DNA of 64,000 bases from Bifidobacterium sp. B4142. Its GTDB lineage: Bacteria > Actinomycetota > Actinomycetes > Actinomycetales > Bifidobacteriaceae. The position numbers and the translations under genes were made by a program. Location: NCBI RefSeq assembly GCF_026537325.1, contig NZ_JAFNMJ010000006.1, positions 80,837 through 144,836 on the forward strand. Direction: 5' to 3'. Positions within the stretch are counted from its first letter, which is position 1. The number at the start of each line of letters is the position of its first letter. Shown here in pieces: positions 19,848 to 29,298 of this stretch. Under the pieces are notes generated by a model. The model did no database searches. It was given only the letters and a program-made list of their open reading frames with translations, and was not told the DNA's origin.

Positions 19848-20417
19848 ATGACCAGTGCCTTGTTCTCGAAGAGGCCGCGTCGTGTGGATGTGATGAAAGG
19901 GTACGAGCCCATGTACGACGCGACGATGCAGGAGTGTCTGCAGCGGCCCTTCTACCTGTACGCGAGGGGGAAAGGGCGTTCCTGTCGCAAGGAGATATGG
20001 ATTTTCGCCGCGTTCATCTGGGTCATGTCCACTGCTATGACCGGCCTGTTCTCCTCGGGTTCCTTGGCCGTCATACCGGGGCTGTTCTCCCTGGCGGTGC
20101 TGGTGCCCATGTATGCCCTGACGGTGCGGCGTCTGCATGACCTGGCCCTGTCGGGGTGGCTGGCGCTGGTCCCTTACGCGCTGACGGTGGTGGCCGTGGG
20201 TCTGATTGTCGGTCCGATGGTGTCGGATGCCCAAAAAGAGCTGGACCTGTCCGCCCCTTCGCCCCCGGGGATCATCATCCTCCTTCTGGCTGCGGTCGTT
20301 CAGCTGGCCATCATGTGCGTCCCCTCGCGTCGCCGTCATCCATTTGTCGATAACGGAAGCCTCGGTGTGAGTCGGACTGGTACGGCGCAGTATCCAGAGG
20401 ACCCGAACGGACAGTGA
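19848..20417 (+). CDS. DUF805 family membrane protein
   Basis: About 189 aa from the ATG at 19848, picked because AAGGAAAGG lies 8 nt upstream; an ATG at 19842 is too close to it. After a soluble ~35-residue N-terminus come four hydrophobic helices. The family hallmark RRLHDLALSGWLALV (R-R-L-H-D-x-x-x-S-G-W) is present, preceded by PFYLYARGKGRSCRKEIWIF, which corresponds to the usual F-x-G-R-x-R-x-E-(Y/F)W-x-F start. DUF805 proteins (YhaH type) have no proven function. The gene sits between the two Bax-inhibitor-1-like paralogues. Confidence 0.8.
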   Translation: MTSALFSKRPRRVDVMKGYEPMYDATMQECLQRPFYLYARGKGRSCRKEIWIFAAFIWVMSTAMTGLFSSGSLAVIPGLFSLAVLVPMYALTVRRLHDLALSGWLALVPYALTVVAVGLIVGPMVSDAQKELDLSAPSPPGIIILLLAAVVQLAIMCVPSRRRHPFVDNGSLGVSRTGTAQYPEDPNGQ

Positions 20418-20562
20418 CCCCTATCCTGTAACAGGAAAGGGCGAACCTCGACGATGCGGGATGGAAAGAGACCTGCATGAACGGCACTGATGCAGGACCG
20501 GAATCGACGGTCTGGCGGGCCGAGTGGCGGATTCGATGCTTTGAGCGGGATGGTGGTGAGTG

Positions 20563-21340
20563 ATGGCTGGTGTTTCCGGCTCTTTGCGGCTTCCTGTGGG
20601 GAGGTCCTGGCTGCAGAGCGCGTCTTCGGTCATGTCGCGGGTGGCGGGGTGTGCGCGTCATGCGCCTGCGGGTGAGCGTGTCTTTTCGTGTGCCGGTGTG
20701 GTGCGCAAGCTGGCGGTGTGCGGTGCGGCCTTCCTGGCGGGGTTTGTGCCGGGCTGGGCGTTCCTTTACGACCAGGAGGAGCAGTGGGTGCGCGGCCGTT
20801 GCATCCAGTTTCTTCTGGTGGGCCTGTTCTCGATTTTTGCGATGTGGTGGTTTTTTGAGTCGGTTCGAGAGCCGTGGGGGGCGTCCTGGGTTTTGGTGTC
20901 TGGCGCTGACGATGCCGATGATGCCCTGCTGGGGGGTGGCGTTCGGCGCGGCAACTGGTATGCATCCGGGGGTGATGCGCTGGGTGTTCGTGTCGGTGGC
21001 CGTGTTGGTGGTGGCCGGGGTGACCTGGCTTCGGTTCGTGTCGGATCTGGTGCGTGTCCGTGTGGCGGCCTGGGCGGCTTCGGCCGCTTCGTGCGTGGTG
21101 TCGTCGTGGATGCTGTGCCTGCTGTTCGGGGGCTCCCCCTTGTCGTGCCTGCCCTGGTGCATGGCGGTGGGCGCGACGGGCGCCTTGTGGTTTCTGCAGG
21201 ACCTGTGGGCGATCGATTATTGTGCGGGCGACAATCGTGACGCCTCCTTCGAGTGGCTGGCGGCCTGGGCGCTGATCTTCGACCTGATGACCCTGGTGGC
21301 CGCACTATATCGCGGCGGCACCGCCGCACAAGGGCAATGA
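20563..21340 (+). pseudogene. Bax inhibitor-1/YccA-like paralogue (copy 2), frameshifted in a G6 tract
   Basis: The N-terminal half (SSVMSRVAGCARHAP..., KLAVCGAAFLAGFVPGWAF) is read from the start at 20563. The C-terminal half (GRPGFWCLALTMP...FEWLAAWALIFDLMTLVAALY) is read in the +1 frame and ends at 21340. Both halves match copy 1 along its length. The switch falls at the run of six G at 20876-20881: with five G the frame would read PWGRPGFW, matching GKGRPGPW of copy 1. It is therefore either a recent pseudogene, a homopolymer sequencing error, or a slippage site. The G6 tract is short for phase variation. Confidence 0.65.
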
Positions 21341-21427
21341 GCTTGCCCCGGGGGGATGCTGCTCTCTGCCCGGCTGAGTAGTGCCAGGTGATGGATAGAC
21401 GCGGATCGAACGCACAACGTGGGAGGC

Positions 21428-21453
21428 GGCAGGGTGGCCTGGCTTGCCCTGCC
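21428..21453 (+). terminator. Weak hairpin after the membrane-protein island
   Basis: GGCAGGG (21428-21434) pairs with CCCTGCC (21447-21453) across a 12-nt loop, without a T run. It could end transcription of the island; evidence is modest. Confidence 0.3.
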
Positions 21454-21597
21454 TTCTGGCTTATGCTACTGGGAACCGCCTCTTTCTCCTTCTGTTGATT
21501 TGGGCAGGGACCGTGGAGGTTCGGCGCACGTTGCTTGTCCAAGACTGACAGTGTGAGGGGGAGGGTGTCGCGAGGGTGATGAGTCCCCGTCTGCAAG

Positions 21598-21603
21598 TAG
21601 CGT
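21598..21603 (+). promoter_or_regulatory. -10 box of intact dapA (leaderless)
   Basis: TAGCGT lies 6 nt before the ATG at 21610, with no Shine-Dalgarno. The string CTGCAAGTAGCGT is identical to that in front of the broken dapA copy (17514-17526). Confidence 0.55.
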
Positions 21604-21609
21604 TGAAGT

Positions 21610-22521
21610 ATGTCTGAGCTTCAAACCCATCTGTTGGACAAGGCCCCGTTTGGGCGGGTCGTGCCGGCCATGGTCACCCCCATGGACCATGACGGGTCCG
21701 TGGATTTTGAGGCCGCTGGCAAACTGGCCCGCAGGCTTGTCGCTGATGGGGCGGATGGGTTGCTGGTCAACGGCACAACCGGCGAATCTCCGGCCACCCA
21801 CATGGAAGAAAAAGTCGATTTGGTGCGAGCCGTCAAGGATGCCGTCGATGTGCCCGTCATCTCTGGAGCAGGCTCCAATGATACGGCTCATACGGTACGC
21901 ATGGCCGAGATGACCCAGGAAGCCGGGGCGGATGCGCTCCTGGTGGTCATGCCTTACTACTCCAGACCCTCCCAGGATGGGGTTGTAGCGCATTTCAGGT
22001 CCGTCTGTCAGTCTGCGGATCGTCCCATTGTGCTCTACGATGTACCTGGCCGCACCGGGTTGCACGTGACTGTGGATACCTACCGTCGCCTTGCCGAATT
22101 GCCGCATGTCGAGGCAGTCAAGGATGCCACTGGTGACCTGGCCGCAGTTCCCATCAAGCGCAAGGAGACGGGGCTGATCTGGTATTCAGGTGATGACGGG
22201 CTGTACCTGCCCTTCCTGGCCTTGGGTGCCGTCGGCATCATATCGGTCATGGCCCATGTGGCCAGCGGTCCTATGCAGGACCTGGCGACTCGGTTCGATC
22301 AAGGCGACCTGAAAGGGGCACAGAGGTTGTCGACCGCCTTGGCGCCGCTGGTCCAGGCTCTGAACGGCCAAGGGCAGCAGGCGGTCATGGCCAAGGCCGC
22401 TTTGAAAGTGGCCGGCGTCTTGGACAGCACGACGATGAGGCTCCCTAATCTTGGGCCTGGCAAGGACCAGCTGATCCAAGCCGAGAAAGGCATGAAGGCC
22501 GCAGGGCTGATGCGTTCCTGA
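21610..22521 (+). CDS. dapA: 4-hydroxy-tetrahydrodipicolinate synthase
   Basis: 303 aa, full length. The signature residues are present: GTTGES (55-60), Tyr in MPYYSRPSQDG, the LYDVPGRTG Tyr (143) and the Schiff-base Lys171 in VKDATGD. It condenses pyruvate with aspartate semialdehyde, the first committed step to diaminopimelate and lysine. It is the only intact copy in the window and lies 4 kb away from dapB, because a broken dapA and a membrane-protein island intervene. The start follows a TAGCGT -10 box directly, so the mRNA is probably leaderless. RNase J follows 62 bp downstream, the arrangement also seen in decayed form at 17.5-18.5 kb. Confidence 0.95.
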   Translation: MSELQTHLLDKAPFGRVVPAMVTPMDHDGSVDFEAAGKLARRLVADGADGLLVNGTTGESPATHMEEKVDLVRAVKDAVDVPVISGAGSNDTAHTVRMAEMTQEAGADALLVVMPYYSRPSQDGVVAHFRSVCQSADRPIVLYDVPGRTGLHVTVDTYRRLAELPHVEAVKDATGDLAAVPIKRKETGLIWYSGDDGLYLPFLALGAVGIISVMAHVASGPMQDLATRFDQGDLKGAQRLSTALAPLVQALNGQGQQAVMAKAALKVAGVLDSTTMRLPNLGPGKDQLIQAEKGMKAAGLMRS

Positions 22522-22583
22522 CAAGCAACCAAGCGTCGCCCCTGTATCAGACGGGGGTACAGATAATAGAAACACAAGTGAGA

Positions 22584-24437
22584 ATGGCAAGAAAACAAGA
22601 AGAATCAAACACGACCGGCAAGAGTAGAAATCGTCGGTCCTCCTCCAAGAACGGCAAGCAGGGGTCAGGCAGGTCCCGGGGCGAGTCCCGCAACCGCCGC
22701 AACGGCGCCATCGCCCGCGGCAAGGGCACTCAGGCCGAGCAGCGTCTGGTGGCGCCCCCCAAGTACCGCAAGGGTTCCATGCGCATCGTCCCGCTGGGTG
22801 GCCTGGGTGAGATCGGTCGGAACATGAATGTGATCGAGTACAACGGCCACATCCTGCTCATCGACTGCGGCGTGCTCTTCCCAGAGGAGGAACAGCCGGG
22901 CGTGGACCTGATCCTGCCCGACTTCAGCTACATCAAGGACAAGCTGGACCAGGTGGATGCCCTGGTGCTGACCCACGGGCATGAGGACCATATCGGCGGC
23001 GTGCCCTACCTGCTCAAGCTGCGTCCGGATATCCCTCTGATTGGCTCCAAGCTGACCCTAGGGTTCGTTGACGCCAAGTGCGAGGAGCACCATCTTAAGC
23101 CCACCGAGGTTGAGGTCAAGGGCCGCGACAAGCTCAAGGTAGGCCCCTTCAACCTGGAGTTTGTGGCGGTCACCCACTCCATCCCCGATGCCCTGGCCGT
23201 CTCCGTGCGCACTCCGGCAGGCCATATCATCGACACCGGCGACATGAAGATCGACCCGCTGCCACTGGACCATCGCCTGACCGACCTGCGCGAGTTCGCC
23301 AAGCTTGGCGAGTCCGGCGTGGACCTGCTCATGGTGGACTCCACCAACGCCGAAGTTCCCGGCTTCGTCAAGCCCGAAATCTCCATCGCTCCTGCCCTGG
23401 ACAAGGCCTTCGCCGAGGCTCAGCGCAAGATCATCGTGGCCTCCTTCTCTAGCCATGTCCACCGGGTGCAGCAAGTGGTCGATGCCGCCCACAAGTTCGG
23501 CCGCAAGGTGGTCTTCGCCGGCCGGTCCATGGTCCGCAACATGTCCATTGCCTCCGACCTGGGCTACCTGCACCTGCCTGAGGACACCGTGGTCGATCTC
23601 AAGGATGCCCACAGCATCCCCGACGAGAAGATCGTCTACATGTGCACCGGATCCCAGGGCGAGCCCATGGCGGCTCTGGGCCGCATCGCCGACGGGACCC
23701 ACCGCGATATCACCATCAACGAGTTCGACACGGTCATCCTGGCCAGCTCGCTGATCCCCGGCAATGAGCACGAGGTCTACAAGGTCATCAACAAACTGGT
23801 GCGCCTGGGCGCCAAGGTGGTCAACCGCGACAACGCAGCCATCCACGTTTCCGGCCACTCCGACGAGGGCGAGCTCTTGCACTTCTACAACATCGTGCAG
23901 CCCAAGTGCGCCATGCCCATCCACGGCGAGAACCGGCATTTGGTGGCCAATGGCCTGATTGCCGTAAAGACCGGCGTGGATCCGCAGAACGTGGTCCTGG
24001 CCGAGGACGGCGACGTGGTGGACCTCTACCATGGCCAGGCCGCCGTGGTTGGATCCGTGCCCTGCGGATACGTCTATGTGGACGGCGATTCAGTGGGCCA
24101 GCTGACCGACGACGAGCTGGAGCAACGCCGGATTCTGGGCACCGAGGGCTTCGTCTCCGCCTTTGCCGTGGTCGACACCGAGACCAGCAAGGTCGTCTCC
24201 GGCCCCAAGCTCTACCTGAACGCTGTGGCCGAGGACGAGAGCGAATTCAAGTCCATCAACGCCCAGATAGTCGATCAGCTTGAGGATGCTATGGCCAAGG
24301 GGACCACAGGCACCTACCAGCTGCAGCAGATGATGCGCCGCACTCTGGGCGGATGGATCTCCCGCAAGCTGCACCGCAGGCCCATGATCGTGCCCGTAGT
24401 GGCAGACATCGCCACCGACGTGCAACCGCAGGATTGA
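22584..24437 (+). CDS. rnj: Ribonuclease J
   Basis: About 617 aa. A basic, disordered N-terminal extension of ~60 residues (K/R/S/G-rich, typical of actinobacterial RNase J) precedes the metallo-beta-lactamase/beta-CASP core. The metal motif is LTHGHEDHIGG near residues 130-140; others include IIDTGDMKID, SFSSHVHRVQQ and HVSGHSDEGE. The C-terminal domain ends IATDVQPQD. It is a 5'-3' exonuclease and endonuclease in RNA processing and turnover. The start is uncertain: GTG at 22578 or ATG at 22584, neither with a Shine-Dalgarno. A GATAAT box at 22562-22567 suggests a very short leader. A strong hairpin ends the transcript. Confidence 0.93.
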   Translation: MARKQEESNTTGKSRNRRSSSKNGKQGSGRSRGESRNRRNGAIARGKGTQAEQRLVAPPKYRKGSMRIVPLGGLGEIGRNMNVIEYNGHILLIDCGVLFPEEEQPGVDLILPDFSYIKDKLDQVDALVLTHGHEDHIGGVPYLLKLRPDIPLIGSKLTLGFVDAKCEEHHLKPTEVEVKGRDKLKVGPFNLEFVAVTHSIPDALAVSVRTPAGHIIDTGDMKIDPLPLDHRLTDLREFAKLGESGVDLLMVDSTNAEVPGFVKPEISIAPALDKAFAEAQRKIIVASFSSHVHRVQQVVDAAHKFGRKVVFAGRSMVRNMSIASDLGYLHLPEDTVVDLKDAHSIPDEKIVYMCTGSQGEPMAALGRIADGTHRDITINEFDTVILASSLIPGNEHEVYKVINKLVRLGAKVVNRDNAAIHVSGHSDEGELLHFYNIVQPKCAMPIHGENRHLVANGLIAVKTGVDPQNVVLAEDGDVVDLYHGQAAVVGSVPCGYVYVDGDSVGQLTDDELEQRRILGTEGFVSAFAVVDTETSKVVSGPKLYLNAVAEDESEFKSINAQIVDQLEDAMAKGTTGTYQLQQMMRRTLGGWISRKLHRRPMIVPVVADIATDVQPQD

Positions 24438-24460
24438 TCACCACTGCCTGCATGCTGATT

Positions 24461-24502
24461 CCAAAGGCTCCGGCCGCCCAGATGGACGGCCGGAGCCTTT
24501 GG
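24461..24502. terminator. Bidirectional terminator between convergent genes
   Basis: A perfect 16-bp inverted repeat, CCAAAGGCTCCGGCCG (24461-24476) and its complement (24487-24502), with a 10-nt loop, lies between rnj (plus) and the dehydrogenase gene (minus). Confidence 0.85.
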
Positions 24503-24524
24503 TGTTATCAGTAGGCAGCAGTGC

Positions 24525-25589
24525 TTACATGCTCACGATGATCTTGACGTGGTTTTCCGCGTCCTCACGTAGCGGACGGAAGCCCTTGTCCACGATGTCT
24601 TCGACTCTGATCCGGTCGGTGATGAAGGTGGACAGGTCGATGTTCCGGTCATGGATCAGCTTGATGGCGTCGGCATGATCGTTGGCGTATCCCATGGACC
24701 CCGACATCAGCTTCTCGCCGAAGCCCATCTCCATGGTCACGTTCAAGTTGATGGGCTTGACGTGAATGGCCACGACGACCAGGCTGCCTTGGGCCTTGAG
24801 CGCCGACAGAAGCTGGTGGACCACCGGTTCCGCGCCGGCTGCGTCGAAGGCCACATCGGCGCCACGGCCGTCAGTCTCGGCATTGACCCGCTCCAGCAGA
24901 TCCTCCTTGCTGGGGTCGATGACCAGGTCAGCGGCACCGGACTGCAGGGCCTTGTCCTTGCGGGCCTGGGAGAGCTCGGACATGATGACCTTGAGTCCCT
25001 TGGCCTTGAGCACGGTTCCAAGCAGCAGGCCGACTGGCCCCGCCCCGCCGACCAGGGCGGTCTGCCCGGGCTCGGTGTGGATCAGACGCACGGCGTGGTA
25101 GGCCACTGAGAAGGGTTCGATCAGGGCTGCCTGATCCAGGGGCAGATCGCCCACAGGGAAGACACGCTCGGCGGCCACCACCATGTGTTCGCTCATGCCG
25201 CCGCCCCAGCCGTTGATGCCGATGAAGCCCAGCTTGGAGCAGTCGTTGTAGTTGCCGGCCTTGCAGGCCGGGCATTCTCCGCAGGCCATTTCGGCCTCGA
25301 CTACCACGGAGTCGCCCACCTTCATGTCGGTGTGCACGTCATCGGCGATTGCCTCGATTGTGCCCGAGATTTCATGGCCAAAGACCACCGGCAAGGTCTC
25401 CCCGGAAAGAGGGTGCGGGGTGTTTTTGGAGTTGCCGCCGTTTTGTTCGCCGTCGTAGTAGAGGTGAAGGTCGGAACCGCAGATGCCGGTGAAGGCGGGA
25501 TGGATCTTGATGGTTCCCGGTTTGAGCTCAGGCTCGGGCACGTCCTCCAGACGTACATCTTCCTTGCCGTAGTACATAAGTGCTTTCAT
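24525..25589 (-). CDS. Zinc-dependent dehydrogenase, 2,3-butanediol/sorbitol type
   Basis: 354 aa from the ATG at 25589, which has AGAAAGGG upstream. Medium-chain dehydrogenase fold: catalytic zinc ligands Cys37 and His72-Glu73 (GHEISG), structural zinc cysteines 103, 106, 109 and 117, and a Rossmann loop VGGAGPVGLL. The sequence around FTGICGSDLHLYYDG and KLGFIGINGWGGGMSEH matches (R,R)-butanediol dehydrogenases, which interconvert acetoin and butanediol with NAD; related polyol dehydrogenases cannot be excluded. It is transcribed alone, convergent with rnj. Confidence 0.8.
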   Translation of the reverse strand: MKALMYYGKEDVRLEDVPEPELKPGTIKIHPAFTGICGSDLHLYYDGEQNGGNSKNTPHPLSGETLPVVFGHEISGTIEAIADDVHTDMKVGDSVVVEAEMACGECPACKAGNYNDCSKLGFIGINGWGGGMSEHMVVAAERVFPVGDLPLDQAALIEPFSVAYHAVRLIHTEPGQTALVGGAGPVGLLLGTVLKAKGLKVIMSELSQARKDKALQSGAADLVIDPSKEDLLERVNAETDGRGADVAFDAAGAEPVVHQLLSALKAQGSLVVVAIHVKPINLNVTMEMGFGEKLMSGSMGYANDHADAIKLIHDRNIDLSTFITDRIRVEDIVDKGFRPLREDAENHVKIIVSM

Positions 25590-25704
25590 GGCGTAAACCC
25601 TTTCTGACATGCAGGCCGGTACGGTATGGACGGAGTTGACAACCCAGCTTCCCGTCCTCGCGAATGGGTGGCGCCCCTTCTTTGGGGACCATCCCATCTA
25701 TATA

Positions 25705-26463
25705 CTAACGCGTACATGCAGCTGGCATAAGAGGGCTTTCGGCCAGGACCTCACCGTCCTGGCCGAAGTCGAAGTCGCCCAGCCAGTGTCCGAACCTGCT
25801 GGGCCCCTTGCCGCACCAGACCACACAGGCGCTGCGGTCAGCCTGTCCGCTCAGCAGGCGGTTGGCGGTTCCGGTCACCCTGTCGTTGCCCAGGCGGTAA
25901 TCCAGGAACTTGCCGTCCCCGTAGTGGCTGGTCACCCGCTGACGCTGCTCCTGGTCAAGCACCCGCCAGGGGTCGGCGGCGCAGAAGACCCTGGCGGGCA
26001 GGTCCTGCTCCGCCGCCTGGATCAGTGCCAGACCTCCGCCCAAGCTATGTCCGGTAAAGAGGACCCCGCGCACGGCTCCCGCCTTGCGTCGGGCCAGGTC
26101 AAGTGCCTGCTGAGCCAGGATGCCTGCCTGCTGCGTCTGTCCTGGCTCCCCGTTCAGCGGCGGCAGGAAGCAGGTCAGCGCGGCATGGATGTCGTGCCGG
26201 GGGTCGTCGCGCAGATTGGTGCCTGCATAGACTACGGCCATATGGGCATAGTCCGGACCGCCATCCAGGTCCTGGGCGGCGATCATGCCCTCGAAGCCGT
26301 TCTCAGGGCAGTAGCGGGAGCGCAGCACCCAGTAGATGCCCAGAGCTGGATCCTCGAACCAGTGCAGGCCCGGCCGGGTCTTGACGTCCCCTCTGCCGAT
26401 CCCATAAGAGTATTGGCAGAGCATGTTGAGCTGATGCGTGGTGAATCCGGTCCGAACCTGCAT
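25705..26463 (-). CDS. Lipase-class-3-like alpha/beta hydrolase
   Basis: 252 aa from the ATG at 26463, with AGGAGG 5 nt upstream. The nucleophile elbow is LFTGHSLGGGLA (Ser140), followed by the typical FCAADP strand end. A first strand with an oxyanion-type VVYAGTN precedes it. No signal peptide or membrane anchor, so it is probably cytoplasmic. The N-terminus (TTHQLNMLCQYSYGIG) resembles DUF2974/Mbeg1-like lipases of Firmicutes and Actinobacteria. The substrate is unknown. It is co-directional with the dehydrogenase downstream, with about 115 bp between them. Confidence 0.65.
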   Translation of the reverse strand: MQVRTGFTTHQLNMLCQYSYGIGRGDVKTRPGLHWFEDPALGIYWVLRSRYCPENGFEGMIAAQDLDGGPDYAHMAVVYAGTNLRDDPRHDIHAALTCFLPPLNGEPGQTQQAGILAQQALDLARRKAGAVRGVLFTGHSLGGGLALIQAAEQDLPARVFCAADPWRVLDQEQRQRVTSHYGDGKFLDYRLGNDRVTGTANRLLSGQADRSACVVWCGKGPSRFGHWLGDFDFGQDGEVLAESPLMPAACTR

Positions 26464-26675
26464 GGCGCCTCCTCTCTGCCCGGCTGGTAAGCCATCGGCC
26501 TTGATCAACCGCCTGGATGCGTGGTTATTCCCGTCCGGACTGCGCCGTAAGGAAAGAGGCGAATCGTCCTTCTGGCCCGTCGGCGGGTGTCCGCATTAGA
26601 CTTGGAATGCCATATCCGTACAGGACCTATGCTGATGCCGGTGGGGGCACCGGCATCCATGCGTGAAAGGAAATT

Positions 26676-29291
26676 ATGCCCGGAGCCAATCTGACTCGTG
26701 TGGAAGCCGAAGAACGAGCCCTCGTCGTGTCCAATGTCAGCTATAAGGTCAATCTGGACCTGACCAAGGGGCCTGCCACTTTCCCTTCCACGGCCTTGAT
26801 CGATTTTGATGCCCGGCCTGGGGAGTCCACCTTTGTTGATCTGATAGCCGACCAGGTCAGCCTGATCGAGCTGAACGGCCGGCGTCTGGATCCGGCCCTG
26901 GCCTTCCGGGATGACCGGATAGAGCTCGACGACCTGATGGGGCATAACCAGCTTCGGGTGGAGGCCCTATGCCGTTATTCGCGCACTGGGGAGGGGCTGC
27001 ACCGCAGTGTGGACCCTTCGGATGGCAACGTCTACCTCTACTCCCAGTTCGAGGTGCCCGACGCGCGCAGAGTCTATGCCGTCTTCGACCAGCCGGACAT
27101 CAAAGCCGTCTTCGACTTCACTGTGGATGCTCCGGCATCCTGGACGGTTCTTTCCAATATGCCTCCCGCCTCCCACCAGGACCTGGACAGCCGAACCGCC
27201 GAAGGGACCCTGGAGGGCGGCCGCGCCGAGGACGCGACCCGCTGGACCTTCCAGACGACCCCGGTCATGAGTTCCTATCTGACCGCCTTCGCCGCCGGGC
27301 CCTACGCACGATGGACCAGCGAGTATCGGAACGAGGACGGACGGACCATCCCCATGGGCCTGTACTGCCGGCAGGCGCTGAAGGACTCCCTGGCCGGTGA
27401 TGCCGAATACCTCTTCGACATCACCAAGAAAGGCTTCGCCTTCTATGCCAAGACCTGGAACCTGCCCTTCCCCTGGGCCAAGTACGACCAGATCTTCGTG
27501 CCAGAATACAATGCAGGCGCCATGGAGAACATCGGCCTGGTCACTTTCCGCGACTCCTACGTCTTCGAGTCCAAGGCCACTGGGGCGCAGATCAACCGCC
27601 GCGTGGAGACTGTCCTGCACGAACTGGCCCACATGTGGTTCGGCGACCTGGTGACCATGAAGTGGTGGAATGATCTGTGGCTGAATGAATCCTTCGCCGA
27701 GTTCATGTCGACCCTGGCCACTGCCGAGGCCACCGAGTGGACCGACGACTGGGCTACCTTCTGCTCAGGCGAAAAGAGCTGGGCTCTGACCGAGGATCAG
27801 CTGCCCACCACCCATCCGGTGGTGGCCCCCATCCGCGACCTGCACGACACCGAGGTCAACTTCGACGGAATCACCTACGCCAAGGGCGGTTCCGTGTTGA
27901 AGCAGCTGGTCGCCTATGTGGGCCGTGAGCGCTTCTTCCAGGGCATTCACAACTATCTGACGGCTCATGCCCATGGCAACGCCACACTGAAGGATCTGCT
28001 GACCGAGCTGGAGAAGACCAGCGGCCGCGACCTGGGCAGCTGGTCCCGGCTCTGGCTTGAAGAGGCCGGCATCACCACCCTGACCTGCCAGGTGCAGACC
28101 GATGAGCAGGGGGCCATCACCGCCATGAGGATTGATCAGACTGCTCCCGAGGAGCATCCGGTCCTGCGTCCGCACCGACTGGCCGTGGGCTTCTACGACG
28201 AAGACAAGTCCGGCAAGGTGGTGCGCACGGACCAGTTCGAGCTGGACCTGGACGGCCAAGGAGCTGAGGTGCCCCAGGTCGTCGGCAGGAAGCGTCCGGC
28301 ATTGGTCATGATCAACGACGACGATCTTACCTACGCCAAGCTGCGTCTGGACCGGGACTCCCTGGAGTATGCTGCGCAGAACCTGTACCGGATCGAGGAC
28401 CGTCTGGCCCGGGCCGTGGTCTGGCTCAGCCTATGGGACATGACCCGGGACGCGCAATTCCCTGCCGAACGCTTCATCAGCCTGAGCCTGAAGGCCTTGG
28501 CCACTGAGCACCAATCCACCACCTTCCGCTACGCCCTGTCCCAGATCTCCACGGCCGCCCACCATTTCACCGCATCCCGTCGTCGCCAACCCATGCTGCA
28601 GCTGGTGGCAGGAACGCTCTGGGACCTTGCCGTGAAGGCCCAGCCCGGTTCGGACGAGCAGTTCCAATTGGTCCGCGCTTACCTGGGCTACGGGGACGAT
28701 ACTGACTTCGAGGAACACGCCCGTGGGCTGCTGAGCGGCGACCTGAAGCTGGAGGGGCTGACCGTCGACAACAACACCCGTTGGCTGATCATCCACGCCC
28801 TGTCCGCCCACGATCTGCTGGCTGACGGGGAGATCGACCGGGAGCTGGCCGCGCGAGACACTACTGAAAATCGTGAGTTCGCCATGGGCTCCCGGGCTGC
28901 CTGTCCGACGGTCGAGGCCAAGGCCTGGGCCTGGGGTCAGGCCCTGCATAACGAGGATCTGACCAACTCACAGATTGAGGCCCTGGCAGACGGCTTCTCC
29001 GGCTCGGGGGACCAGGAGCTCTTTGCGCCTTACGTGGACCGCTTCTTCGCTGCCGTGGACCAGGTCTGGGCCCAGAAAACCTTCCATATCGCGGAGACCC
29101 TGCTCAACCCGCTGTCGGCAGGCGGGCTCTACCCGTCCAAGGCCGACCCGGCCGCCCTGGTCAAGGCGGGCGATGCCTGGCTGGCCGACCATGCCGAGGC
29201 TCCTAAGGCCTTGCGGGGAATGATCATCCAGAATACGGAGTCATCCAGGCGCATCCTCAAGGTTCGCGAATACAACGAGCGGCTGCGCTAG
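26676..29291 (+). CDS. pepN: Aminopeptidase N (M1 family)
   Basis: 871 aa, standard length for actinobacterial PepN. The exopeptidase motif GAMEN is at 281-285, and the zinc site is HELAH (315-319) followed by the distal Glu in NESFAEF (about 338). AAAGGAAA precedes the ATG. It is a cytoplasmic metalloenzyme that removes N-terminal residues from peptides and so finishes the breakdown of imported or endogenous oligopeptides. It is transcribed on its own, with a GC-rich imperfect hairpin downstream. Confidence 0.95.
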   Translation: MPGANLTRVEAEERALVVSNVSYKVNLDLTKGPATFPSTALIDFDARPGESTFVDLIADQVSLIELNGRRLDPALAFRDDRIELDDLMGHNQLRVEALCRYSRTGEGLHRSVDPSDGNVYLYSQFEVPDARRVYAVFDQPDIKAVFDFTVDAPASWTVLSNMPPASHQDLDSRTAEGTLEGGRAEDATRWTFQTTPVMSSYLTAFAAGPYARWTSEYRNEDGRTIPMGLYCRQALKDSLAGDAEYLFDITKKGFAFYAKTWNLPFPWAKYDQIFVPEYNAGAMENIGLVTFRDSYVFESKATGAQINRRVETVLHELAHMWFGDLVTMKWWNDLWLNESFAEFMSTLATAEATEWTDDWATFCSGEKSWALTEDQLPTTHPVVAPIRDLHDTEVNFDGITYAKGGSVLKQLVAYVGRERFFQGIHNYLTAHAHGNATLKDLLTELEKTSGRDLGSWSRLWLEEAGITTLTCQVQTDEQGAITAMRIDQTAPEEHPVLRPHRLAVGFYDEDKSGKVVRTDQFELDLDGQGAEVPQVVGRKRPALVMINDDDLTYAKLRLDRDSLEYAAQNLYRIEDRLARAVVWLSLWDMTRDAQFPAERFISLSLKALATEHQSTTFRYALSQISTAAHHFTASRRRQPMLQLVAGTLWDLAVKAQPGSDEQFQLVRAYLGYGDDTDFEEHARGLLSGDLKLEGLTVDNNTRWLIIHALSAHDLLADGEIDRELAARDTTENREFAMGSRAACPTVEAKAWAWGQALHNEDLTNSQIEALADGFSGSGDQELFAPYVDRFFAAVDQVWAQKTFHIAETLLNPLSAGGLYPSKADPAALVKAGDAWLADHAEAPKALRGMIIQNTESSRRILKVREYNERLR

Positions 29292-29298
29292 CACCCTG

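Noticed and set aside
20876-20881. Phase-variable poly-G switch
   Set aside because: Six G is short for a contingency locus; pseudogene or sequencing error is simpler. Kept only as a low-interest check.
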